This document shows, in pieces, positions 1-5,419 of a stretch of 5,419 nucleotides of DNA. The position numbers and the translations under genes were made by a program. A model generated the notes under the pieces. That model did not search any database, had not been told where the DNA came from, and worked only from the letters and a program-made list of their open reading frames with translations. Source of the stretch: an uncultured Sphingobacteriales bacterium (GTDB lineage Bacteria > Bacteroidota > Bacteroidia > Chitinophagales > Chitinophagaceae); contig CAMLFX010000135.1 in assembly GCA_946479435.1 (NCBI GenBank), positions 1 to 5,419 of the forward strand, read 5' to 3'. How positions within the stretch are numbered: position 1 is the stretch's first letter; each line of letters opens with the position of its first letter.

Positions 1-713
1 TAGCTGCATCATTTTATACTGTTATACGGATAAAAAAACACAGGGAACGCTTATTGCTGAAAGTGGTGGACGAACGTACCAGGGAATTACAGGCATCGCT
101 GGCACAGCAGGAGGAACTGGTAAATGAGATACACCACAGGGTAAAGAACAACCTTCAGGTTATTAGCGGGCTATTGCAAATGCAATCGCTAAAACTGCAG
201 GATGAGGGCGCTAAAGAAGCACTGCGCGAAAGCCAGAACAGGGTGGTAAGTATCGCTATGATACACCAGAAGCTTTACCAGCACGACAATAGCAACAAAG
301 TAGAATTCAGCTCCTTTCTCAAGGAGCTCTTCGGGCATGTATCAGCATTATATGAAACGGGTAAAAAAACAAAACTGAAGCTGGAGCTGCCCGAGATTTT
401 CTTTTATACCGATACCGCCGTACCCATGGGCCTTATTATGAATGAGCTTTTTACCAACTCGTTGAAATATGCTTCATATACTGTAGATGAGCCGGTCATT
501 ACGATCGCTTATCATCAAAATGAGCATAGCTTTAATATTATCTATTACGATAATGGCAACATTACTCAAAAACAGGTAGTCAGCGATATACAAAGCGGCT
601 TCGGGCTGAATATGGTAAAAAAACTGGTATTGCAAATAGGCGCCACTCTTGTAAAAGACTATAGTACAGGCATGAAATACACTATAACTTTAAGCCAGCA
701 TCACAAGCAATAG
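1..713 (+). CDS. Sensor histidine kinase, HisKA_2 type (3' part; 5' end outside window)
   Basis: This is the C-terminal part of a membrane sensor kinase that autophosphorylates on histidine and passes the phosphate to a response regulator, very probably the one encoded 7 nt downstream. The reading frame is open from base 3 with no stop, so the gene begins before the window; the TTG at 54 is internal. The first codons give a hydrophobic stretch (AASFYTVIRI), likely the end of a membrane helix, then a basic and coiled-coil linker (around ERTRELQASLAQQEEL). The HisKA_2 dimerisation box follows, with motif EIHHRVKNNLQ; the likely phospho-accepting His is the second one, at 135-137. The HATPase domain shows an N box (MNELFTNSLKYA, from 438), a D box with an unusual last residue (DNGN at 549-560 instead of DNGxG) and a G box (GFGLNMV, from 597). 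The family is clear; the missing sensor domain and the signal are unknown. Confidence 0.93.
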   Translation, partial: AASFYTVIRIKKHRERLLLKVVDERTRELQASLAQQEELVNEIHHRVKNNLQVISGLLQMQSLKLQDEGAKEALRESQNRVVSIAMIHQKLYQHDNSNKVEFSSFLKELFGHVSALYETGKKTKLKLELPEIFFYTDTAVPMGLIMNELFTNSLKYASYTVDEPVITIAYHQNEHSFNIIYYDNGNITQKQVVSDIQSGFGLNMVKKLVLQIGATLVKDYSTGMKYTITLSQHHKQ

Positions 714-720
714 ATAGCAG

Positions 721-1437
721 ATGACCAATACCGGCAAAATAAGAATTTGCATTGTAGAGAATGATTTCATCATATCCGAAACCTTATCGGCTATGCTGCA
801 AAAAATGGGGTATATAGTAGCCGGCACTGCCATAAACGAAAACGAAGGCATTGCCATGCTGGGCATACAAAAGCCGGATATTGCCTTGCTGGATATTGGC
901 CTGAACAAGGAACATGGAGGTGTGGAAATTGCAAGGTATATACGCAGCAGCATGGATATGCCGTTTATATTTGTAACAGGCAACAGCGATAAAACTACCC
1001 TTGGCCTGGCGAAGGAAACCAACCCCGATGCTTATTTGCTAAAGCCGTTTCGCGAACAGGATATAGCAACATCTATCGAAATTGCCATGCATAACTTTGC
1101 GCAGCGCCAACAGCAGCAACACAGCGGCGACCGCGCAATATTTATTAAACATAATGGCGAACACCACAAGCTGTATCTTGACGATATATTATACATAGAA
1201 AGCCGCCACGTATATATACTTATCGTAACAAAAGACAAAGAGATGCTCATCCGTACCAGCCTGGGCGAATTTCATGATAGTATCGGGCTGAAAAACTTCG
1301 TAAAAACGCACCGTAGTTTTGTAGTGAATACACAACATATTCAGCGCTTCGATAGCAATTTCGTATATATGGCTAAGTACAAGATACCTGTTTCCAAAAC
1401 CTACCTGCCAGGCCTGGAGGCCGTCTTACATAGTTAA
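721..1437 (+). CDS. LytTR-family response regulator (REC + LytTR DNA-binding domain)
   Basis: This is a two-component transcription regulator of 238 residues, the usual length for REC-LytTR proteins. The receiver domain (about 6-125) has the acidic pocket (E13, D15), the phospho-acceptor D58 in the motif ALLDIGL, the switch residue T86 and the conserved K108 in LLKPF. A short glutamine-rich linker (about 128-133) leads to a LytTR domain (about 137-238), recognisable by LDDILYIES, by KTHRSFVVNTQHI and by the C-terminal strand IPVSKTYLPGL. LytTR domains bind paired direct repeats, and such a repeat lies about 30 nt after the stop codon. The gene starts 7 nt after the kinase stop, so the two are surely co-transcribed and most likely cognate partners. 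No Shine-Dalgarno is seen, which is normal in Bacteroidota. It ends in two tandem TAA stops. I see no terminator hairpin after it, so some read-through into the next gene is possible. Confidence 0.95.
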   Translation: MTNTGKIRICIVENDFIISETLSAMLQKMGYIVAGTAINENEGIAMLGIQKPDIALLDIGLNKEHGGVEIARYIRSSMDMPFIFVTGNSDKTTLGLAKETNPDAYLLKPFREQDIATSIEIAMHNFAQRQQQQHSGDRAIFIKHNGEHHKLYLDDILYIESRHVYILIVTKDKEMLIRTSLGEFHDSIGLKNFVKTHRSFVVNTQHIQRFDSNFVYMAKYKIPVSKTYLPGLEAVLHS

Positions 1438-1466
1438 TAAGACAATACATACTCCCCTCTTATTCT

Positions 1467-1499
1467 TTTCAGAACATAATAACTGCATTTCAGAACATA
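1467..1499. promoter_or_regulatory. Candidate LytTR operator: 12-bp direct repeat, 21-bp period
   Basis: TTTCAGAACATA occurs twice without a mismatch, at 1467-1478 and 1488-1499, with starts exactly 21 bp apart (two helical turns). LytTR regulators are known to bind two direct repeats of about 9 bp separated by about 12 bp, which is the same period. On the reverse strand the repeat reads TATGTTCTGAAA; its first nine bases match the published LytTR consensus [TA][AC][CA]GTTN[AG][TG] at seven of nine positions. The second copy ends 6 bp before a plausible -33 element, a usual place for an activator. Binding by the regulator encoded just upstream is inferred. Confidence 0.55.
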
Positions 1500-1505
1500 T
1501 AACCC

Positions 1506-1534
1506 TTGTGGTTCACATTAGCTTTCTAATTTCG
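1506..1534 (+). promoter_or_regulatory. Putative Bacteroidota-type promoter for the HIRAN-like gene
   Basis: A -33-like TTG at 1506-1508 is followed after 18 bp by TAATTTCG at 1527-1534, one mismatch from the Bacteroidota -7 consensus TAnnTTTG. Transcription would start near 1538-1541, about 15 nt before the ATG at 1555. The imperfect -7 element would suit a promoter that needs an activator, and the direct repeat sits immediately upstream. This is a by-eye match in AT-rich sequence. Confidence 0.4.
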
Positions 1535-1554
1535 GCTCACTCATTGTAACCACC

Positions 1555-1899
1555 ATGGTAAAAATTTTTTCAGGCGCTTTTAAGAAAAAGGCGAAGAGTA
1601 GCGTCAATATAAATTGCTCGCAGATCTTTTCCACCTTTCTTACTGATGTAAACGCTTATGTACGCAAGCATGAAAGCGTACCGGCGGTACAAACCGTACT
1701 GGCCATAAAGCTGGTGAACGATAAATTAGTGGCTGTAGATAACTCAGGCAATGAAATGGGTTATTTACCAACGCGCTACAACTACCTGGCCGATTGTATA
1801 GAACACGGGTATTCTTTTACAGGCAAGGTCATAGCTTCCAGTCTCACCCCCTTTGTTTCAGTAATAATAGACGTGACACCACACACACCACTTCAGTAA
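1555..1899 (+). CDS. Small protein with a HIRAN-like core (114 aa)
   Basis: This is a small, probably cytoplasmic protein with no signal peptide or membrane segment. Residues 1-16 are lysine-rich (FKKKAKS). Residues about 44-108 form a beta-rich core containing KLVAVDNSGNEMGYLPTRY, then an alanine/leucine helix (YLADCIEHG) and a closing strand pair (FVSVIIDVTP). The pattern of a value/aspartate strand, a small turn, GY[LI]P and a short helix resembles the second half of HIRAN domains. HIRAN is known as a DNA 3'-end-binding module in the HLTF/Rad5 helicases and also occurs alone or fused to other domains in bacteria. The resemblance is by eye and the N-terminal half is divergent, so the family call is tentative and no function can be stated. 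The gene has its own upstream gap with a candidate promoter and direct-repeat operator, and a hairpin terminator 30 nt after the stop, so it is probably a single-gene unit near the two-component system. The ATG at 1555 is the only sensible start. Confidence 0.85.
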   Translation: MVKIFSGAFKKKAKSSVNINCSQIFSTFLTDVNAYVRKHESVPAVQTVLAIKLVNDKLVAVDNSGNEMGYLPTRYNYLADCIEHGYSFTGKVIASSLTPFVSVIIDVTPHTPLQ

Positions 1900-1928
1900 T
1901 AATATATCCTCTTTACAAGCTATAATAT

Positions 1929-1957
1929 AAAGCCCTGCAATTTATATTGCGGGCTTT
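1929..1957 (+). terminator. Hairpin terminator after the HIRAN-like gene
   Basis: The arms AAAGCCC (1929-1935) and GGGCTTT (1951-1957) pair perfectly. After one bulged T, GCAA (1937-1940) pairs with TTGC (1947-1950), leaving a 6-nt loop. This gives an 11-bp stem starting 30 nt after the stop codon. The T-run is mostly inside the 3' arm and only a weak T-rich stretch follows. The A-flanked, T-flanked shape could also work in the other direction. It separates the small gene from the dut promoter. Confidence 0.72.
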
Positions 1958-1978
1958 GCTATTTCGGGCATTATCCCA

Positions 1979-2011
1979 TTTTATATTTTTCGCATGGATA
2001 CCATACCTTTG
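1979..2011 (+). promoter_or_regulatory. Promoter of dut with a perfect TAnnTTTG -7 element
   Basis: TACCTTTG at 2004-2011 matches the Bacteroidota -7 consensus exactly. A T-rich -33-like stretch (TTTT at 1979-1982) lies 21 bp upstream but lacks the usual G. Transcription is expected to begin a few bases after 2011, that is at about 2015-2019, essentially at the dut ATG (2019). This both supports that start codon and predicts a leaderless or nearly leaderless mRNA. Confidence 0.6.
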
Positions 2012-2018
2012 CGCCCTT

Positions 2019-2456
2019 ATGGCAGGAGTTCAAATAGTCAATAAATCGCCGCATCAGTTGCCTGAATACCAAACTACAGGTTCAGCAGGTGTCGACCTGC
2101 GTGCATGGCTACAAGAGCCCGTAACATTGCAGCCTATGGAGCGCCGTTTAGTACCAACAGGTTTATATATGGCACTGCCTGTTGGCTACGAAGCACAGGT
2201 ACGCCCGCGTAGCGGCCTGGCTATAAAACGTGGCCTAAGCATGGTGAATACTCCCGGCACTATCGATAGCGACTATCGCGGCGAGATAATGGTAGCTATG
2301 ATAAACCTAAGCAACGAACCCCAAACCATAAATGATGGCGAGCGTATAGCGCAGATGGTGATTGCTAAATATGAACAGGTGCAATGGCAGCAAGTGGAAA
2401 CATTAGATGAAACCGAACGTGGCGCAGGCGGATTTGGCCACAGCGGCACACATTAA
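2019..2456 (+). CDS. dut: dUTP diphosphatase (trimeric dUTPase)
   Basis: This cytoplasmic enzyme hydrolyses dUTP to dUMP and pyrophosphate, keeping uracil out of DNA and supplying dUMP for thymidylate synthesis. Numbered from the ATG at 2019, the 145-residue protein has the length of the homotrimeric family and all five motifs in order: I AGVDLRA (23-29), II RPRSGLA (62-68), [17 protein letters not shown] (77-90, with catalytic D83), [10 protein letters not shown] (108-115) and [11 protein letters not shown] (134-143). Motif V has His before Ser-Gly where many relatives have Ser or Thr. The frame is open upstream to an ATG at 1947, but that start would lie inside the terminator hairpin and before the promoter, and would add 24 residues absent from the family; 2019 gives the typical family N-terminus (VQIVNKS). 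It is the first gene of the downstream unit. An AT-rich repeat cluster separates it from the nucleotidyltransferase. Confidence 0.96.
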   Translation: MAGVQIVNKSPHQLPEYQTTGSAGVDLRAWLQEPVTLQPMERRLVPTGLYMALPVGYEAQVRPRSGLAIKRGLSMVNTPGTIDSDYRGEIMVAMINLSNEPQTINDGERIAQMVIAKYEQVQWQQVETLDETERGAGGFGHSGTH

Positions 2457-2537
2457 AGTCAAAAATGCAAAAGTCAAAAAAACTAAAATCTTTTGCATCA
2501 GACCATTTTTTGAATTTTGAATTATAACTTTTGAATT
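2457..2537. repeat. Inverted cluster of 7-bp AT-rich repeats between dut and the nucleotidyltransferase gene
   Basis: The left part carries AGTCAAA (2457-2463), ATGCAAA (2465-2471) and AGTCAAA (2472-2478). The right part carries TTTTGAA at 2508-2514, 2515-2521 and 2529-2535, all in one 7-bp register, with a degenerate unit at 2522-2528. The right units are near reverse complements of the left ones, so the cluster is an imperfect palindrome. Inside it ATGCAAAAG (2465-2473) and CTTTTGCAT (2490-2498) form a perfect 9-bp stem with a 16-nt loop, and a run of six T (2506-2511) follows 7 nt later. It begins at the base after the dut stop. It may act as a weak terminator or attenuator, or be a dispersed intergenic repeat. 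Confidence 0.6.
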
Positions 2538-2546
2538 GATTATACA

Positions 2547-3554
2547 ATGAATATCATTATCCCTATGGCAGGCATGGGCAAAAGAATGCGCCCACACACA
2601 CTTACTACTGCAAAACCGCTGATACCTGTAGCGGGCAAGCCAATAGTGCAGCGCCTGGTAGAAGATATACTAGCTACCAGCAACGAAAAAGTGGAAGAGA
2701 TCGCATTCATCATAGGCCCATCTTTTGGTAAAGAAGTAGAAGCACACCTGCTGAAGGTTGCCGCCGACCTGGGTGCGCAAGGTAAAATTTGCTACCAGGA
2801 GCAGCCTCAGGGCACAGCGCACGCTATACTATGTGCTTCCGAAAGCCTGAAAGGAAATGTGTTCATCGCATTTGCCGATACTTTATTTGATGCCAAGTTC
2901 AGCATCGATACTAATAAAGACGCTATTGTGTGGACCCAAAAAGTGGCCGACCCTTCAGCATTTGGGGTAGTGAAGCTGAATGACAAAAATGAGATTGAAG
3001 CTTTTGTAGAGAAGCCAAAAGACTTCGTAAGCGATCTGGCTATTATTGGTGTGTATTATTTTAAAGATGGTGAGAACCTGAAAAAAGAATTGCAACGCCT
3101 GATAGACGAAGACATAAAACTGAAAGGCGAATACCAGATAACCGACGCAATGGACCACATGCTGAACAAAGGCGTAAAGTTCTATACCGATCAGGTAACT
3201 GAATGGCTGGACTGTGGCAATAAAGACGCTACCATATATACCAACCAGCGCGTGCTGGAATTGAAAAACGGCAAAGAAGAACTGGTTGCTAAAACTGCTA
3301 AGGTTACCAACAGCACTATTATTGCTCCTTGCTTCATTGGCGAGAACGTAGTTATTACCAATTCAGTTATAGGCCCGCACGTTTCATTAGAGGCCGGTGT
3401 TCAGGTAAGCGATTCGCGCATCAGCAATAGTATTATACAGGCTGATAGTATTGTTAAAAATGCACTGCTGCAGAACTCAATGTTGGGGAAAAGCGTAAAT
3501 TACATGAAAACACCCGGCGAAGTAAGCCTGGGCGATTTTTCAACAGAATCATGA
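2547..3554 (+). CDS. Sugar-phosphate nucleotidyltransferase with left-handed beta-helix tail
   Basis: This 335-residue cytoplasmic enzyme is predicted to join a nucleoside triphosphate and a sugar 1-phosphate into an NDP-sugar plus pyrophosphate, feeding glycan synthesis. The Rossmann-like NTP_transferase domain (about 1-235) has the signature AGMGKRMRP (8-16) followed by KPLIPVAGKP (23-32), the base-recognition stretch EQPQGTAHA (85-93), a metal-binding Asp in FADTLF (D111), the sugar-site EKP (155-157) and a second metal-site Asp in WLDCGN (D222). The nucleotide loop has Lys12 where the common form has Thr (GxGTRxRP), so RmlA-like specificity cannot be assumed. Residues about 253-317 show hexapeptide-type repeats (IIAPCFIGENVVI, SVIGPHVSL, SIIQADSIV) of a left-handed beta-helix, as in bifunctional or regulated members, but no acyltransferase site is evident. 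The ATG at 2547 gives the natural N-terminus (MNIIIPMAGMG). Its stop overlaps the next start in ATGA, so translation is probably coupled. Confidence 0.92.
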   Translation: MNIIIPMAGMGKRMRPHTLTTAKPLIPVAGKPIVQRLVEDILATSNEKVEEIAFIIGPSFGKEVEAHLLKVAADLGAQGKICYQEQPQGTAHAILCASESLKGNVFIAFADTLFDAKFSIDTNKDAIVWTQKVADPSAFGVVKLNDKNEIEAFVEKPKDFVSDLAIIGVYYFKDGENLKKELQRLIDEDIKLKGEYQITDAMDHMLNKGVKFYTDQVTEWLDCGNKDATIYTNQRVLELKNGKEELVAKTAKVTNSTIIAPCFIGENVVITNSVIGPHVSLEAGVQVSDSRISNSIIQADSIVKNALLQNSMLGKSVNYMKTPGEVSLGDFSTES

Positions 3555-5293
3555 ACCTGACCGCGAAGAAAGGTATTGCTGCATCGGCACTCTCCTTATT
3601 CATATCATTGCTTACAGTAACGGCCGGCGCACAACCTGCCGATACTGTTGTGCCATCTATTAAAGGCATAACCAAAGCTGAGGCCGAAGCAACCTATTAC
3701 GACGCTATCAATGCACGCACCAAAGGCGATGACAAAGAGGCCGAGCAATTGCTGCAAAAAACAATACAGCTTGACCCCGGTGCTGCGGGCGCCTATTACG
3801 ACCTGGCTCGCCTGTCCATTAAACAAAACAATAGCCCTAAAGCTGCCGACTATATAAAAAAAGCCATAGCCCTTGAGGGCGATAATAAATGGTACAAAAG
3901 CCAGTACGCCGAAATACTGGCAATGGGCAATAAGTTTGAGGAAGCCGCCACTGTATATGCGCAGTTGGCAAAGCAGGAAAAATACAACGAAGAATACCTG
4001 CTAAAATCAGCTTTTTTGTACCAGAAAACGGGCAAGTATAAAGAAGCCTTGTCTATTATGGATCAGTTGCTGGCAAAGTCTTACGATGATGAACTGGTAT
4101 TACAGCAGCAACAGATATACCTGAAGATGAACGACCTGCAGGGTGCTGCAAAAGTTACGCAAGGGCTTATAGACCGCAACCCCGACGATGCAAGGTATGT
4201 AGTGCTGCTGGCCGACCTGTATGAAAACAACAAGCAACCCGAAAAAGCACTGGAGATATACAAACAGGCAGAGAAGAAATTCCCTGACGACCCCGCAGTG
4301 CTATTAGGCCTTGCTGATCATTATAAAAGGAACAAGCAAGACGATAAGTACTTCGAGTATATGAGCAAGGCTATGGGCAACAAAGGCCTCGATGCCGAGT
4401 CTCAGCTTACCTTGCTGGTAAGCCATTTGCAAGATGCAGGCAACGATACTACGCAACGCAAAATAGCGCTCGATCTTGCTGAAAAGATCGTAACACAGCA
4501 CCCCGATAATGCACAGGTACTTGCAGTATATGGCGATCTGCTCAGTATCAATAACATGCCCGGCGAGGCCGTAGCGCAATACAAAAAGTCACTGGCTATC
4601 GATCCGTCCAAATACACTGTATGGCAAAACCTGCTGTACAACTATACCGACCGTAAAGATGCCGATTCACTGATAGTGTATAGTGAAAAAGCGCAACGCC
4701 TTTTTCCCAACCAGGCCATGATACATTACCTGAATGGTATAGGCAACATCAATAAGAAGAACTACGACAAGGGTATTAAAGCTATTAACAGGGCAATTGA
4801 TATACAACCGGACGATAACCCTCAAATATTAGCCGATATGTATTCGGCACTGGGCGATGCTTACAACAGCACCGGGAAATATACCGAATCAGATAGCGCT
4901 TACGAAAGAGCATTGAGGCTGGGCCCCGATAACGCATCGGTTTTAAATAATTACAGCTACTACCTATCGGTACGCAACAAACGCCTGGCCGATGCCGAAA
5001 AAATGTCGAAACGCTCTTTAGAATTGCGCCCCGATGAAGGCACTTTTCTGGATACTTATGGTTGGATACTCTATAAACAGGGCGAGTATAAAAAAGCAAA
5101 AGAATACATTGAAAAAGCGGTGAACGCAAACCCTGAAGGTGCCGATGGCACGCTTTTAGACCATCTAGGCGATATCTATTACAAACTGAAAAATACAGAC
5201 AAAGCCGTTGAATACTGGAAACAGGCTAAGGAAAGAGGTAGCGACAATGCACAGATCGATAAAAAAATACAAGACCGTAAGCTATATGAGTAG
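3551..5293 (+). CDS. Secreted tetratricopeptide-repeat protein (580 aa)
   Basis: This is an exported TPR solenoid protein, likely a scaffold or assembly factor in the periplasm or at the outer membrane. Residues 1-27 form a Sec signal peptide: basic start (MNLTAKKG), hydrophobic core (SALSLFISLLTVT) and an AGA site before Q28. The rest is about twelve TPR units, for example near 47-76, 80-110, 147-177, 214-246, 324-354, 391-421, 430-460, 499-529 and 535-565; the typical W/Y-L-G-A-Y-P spacing is clear. The C-terminal repeats carry the wording NNYSYYL, FLDTYGWILYK and LLDHLGDIYYK, which mark a widespread family of envelope TPR proteins, including the one encoded before lolB in Pseudomonas as I recall it. 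There is no lipobox, membrane anchor or sorting tail. The start overlaps the nucleotidyltransferase stop by 4 nt and the stop overlaps the following lipoprotein gene, so the three are probably made together. Its partner and cargo are unknown; the family call is firm, the role inferred. Confidence 0.92.
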   Translation: MNLTAKKGIAASALSLFISLLTVTAGAQPADTVVPSIKGITKAEAEATYYDAINARTKGDDKEAEQLLQKTIQLDPGAAGAYYDLARLSIKQNNSPKAADYIKKAIALEGDNKWYKSQYAEILAMGNKFEEAATVYAQLAKQEKYNEEYLLKSAFLYQKTGKYKEALSIMDQLLAKSYDDELVLQQQQIYLKMNDLQGAAKVTQGLIDRNPDDARYVVLLADLYENNKQPEKALEIYKQAEKKFPDDPAVLLGLADHYKRNKQDDKYFEYMSKAMGNKGLDAESQLTLLVSHLQDAGNDTTQRKIALDLAEKIVTQHPDNAQVLAVYGDLLSINNMPGEAVAQYKKSLAIDPSKYTVWQNLLYNYTDRKDADSLIVYSEKAQRLFPNQAMIHYLNGIGNINKKNYDKGIKAINRAIDIQPDDNPQILADMYSALGDAYNSTGKYTESDSAYERALRLGPDNASVLNNYSYYLSVRNKRLADAEKMSKRSLELRPDEGTFLDTYGWILYKQGEYKKAKEYIEKAVNANPEGADGTLLDHLGDIYYKLKNTDKAVEYWKQAKERGSDNAQIDKKIQDRKLYE

Positions 5294-5419
5294 CTTGCGC
5301 TCCATCTTTTACATACTGGGTTGTGTAACTATATTGCTTTCCTCTTCCTGCAAAGCAGGCAAACAACCTGTACGCCGCCAGGTAAAAATAGTTGACAATA
5401 AATCTTACGGCATCATTAC
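5286..5419 (+). CDS. Lipoprotein, N-terminal part (3' end outside window)
   Basis: Only 44 codons are visible. From the ATG at 5286 the protein has a short basic start (MSSLRS), a hydrophobic segment (IFYILGCVTILL) and LLSSSC, a signal-peptidase-II type ending with the likely lipidated Cys22. The residues after it (KAGKQPVRR) are basic. Bacteroidota surface-export signals after the cysteine are usually acidic, so the protein probably stays on the periplasmic face. An in-frame ATG at 5247 would add 13 residues (MHRSIKKYKTVSY) and has an AGAGGT 7 nt before it; I prefer 5286 because it gives a standard-length signal peptide, but 5247 is possible. The start overlaps the TPR stop by 8 nt (47 nt with the alternative). 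From memory, this position after such a TPR gene in Bacteroidota is often held by a DUF4292 lipoprotein, followed by an EnvC-like M23 peptidase; the visible part is too short to confirm this. Confidence 0.75.
   Translation, partial: MSSLRSIFYILGCVTILLSSSCKAGKQPVRRQVKIVDNKSYGII

Noticed and set aside
54..56. TTG as a start codon of the histidine kinase
   Set aside because: The frame is open back to base 3 and encodes the end of a membrane helix and a basic linker, so the gene continues upstream of the window.
690..1250. Minus-strand open frames opposite the response regulator
   Set aside because: They lie fully over a well-conserved + strand gene, show no domain, and are cysteine- and serine-rich as expected for antisense shadows.
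1678..1690. GTACCGGCGGTAC palindrome within the HIRAN-like gene
   Set aside because: It has 6-bp arms around a single base inside coding sequence, is too short to weigh as an operator, and has no second copy.
1947..2018. Upstream ATG extending dUTPase by 24 residues, with a hydrophobic stretch resembling a signal peptide
   Set aside because: It starts inside the terminator hairpin and upstream of the -7 element; dUTPase is cytoplasmic and the ATG at 2019 gives the family's usual N-terminus and length.
2525..2533. TAACTTTTG as a -7 promoter element for the nucleotidyltransferase gene
   Set aside because: It has one base too many compared with TAnnTTTG, lacks a -33 element at the proper distance, and is built from the heptad repeat, so the match is likely accidental.
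4304..5129. Minus-strand open frames opposite the TPR gene (60-114 codons)
   Set aside because: They have no recognisable motif and no promoter or neighbour support; the + strand frame shows continuous TPR periodicity.
5322..5324. Cys13 (ILGC) as the lipidation site of the terminal lipoprotein
   Set aside because: It falls in the middle of the hydrophobic core, and the later cysteine after LLSSS gives a signal peptide of normal length.

Overview
The window most likely comes from a member of the Bacteroidota, probably the Chitinophagaceae or a close relative. The evidence is a HisKA_2 kinase paired with a LytTR regulator, starts without Shine-Dalgarno sequences, a TAnnTTTG-type -7 element before dut, AT-rich non-coding gaps, and a run dut / sugar-nucleotidyltransferase / TPR protein / lipoprotein that I recall from that phylum. 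All six genes lie on the + strand. I see no mobile element, tRNA, rRNA or CRISPR.

Region 1 (1-1437) is a two-component system. It holds the C-terminal part of a membrane-anchored HisKA_2 histidine kinase, whose N-terminus lies outside the window, and 7 nt later a REC-LytTR response regulator. Region 2 (1438-1957) has a 117-nt gap carrying a perfect 12-bp direct repeat with a 21-bp period. The repeat sits just upstream of a plausible promoter, then comes a 114-residue protein with a HIRAN-like core and a hairpin terminator. Repeat length, spacing and position all fit a LytTR operator, so the regulator next door may control the small gene. This is the most interesting inference in the window.

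Region 3 (about 1979-5419) looks like a housekeeping and envelope transcription unit. It contains dut (dUTPase), apparently made from a leaderless or nearly leaderless mRNA; then an 81-bp cluster of inverted 7-bp AT-rich repeats; a sugar-1-phosphate nucleotidyltransferase with a left-handed beta-helix tail; a secreted TPR protein overlapping it by 4 nt (ATGA); and the start of a lipoprotein overlapping the TPR gene by 8 nt. The last three genes are probably translationally coupled. The exported TPR protein plus lipoprotein pair suggests an outer-envelope function, possibly analogous to the TPR-lolB gene pair of Pseudomonas, but the lipoprotein is cut off too early to test this here.

Apart from the kinase and the lipoprotein, which are cut by the window edges, every gene looks intact. 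Nothing suggests a recent transfer.
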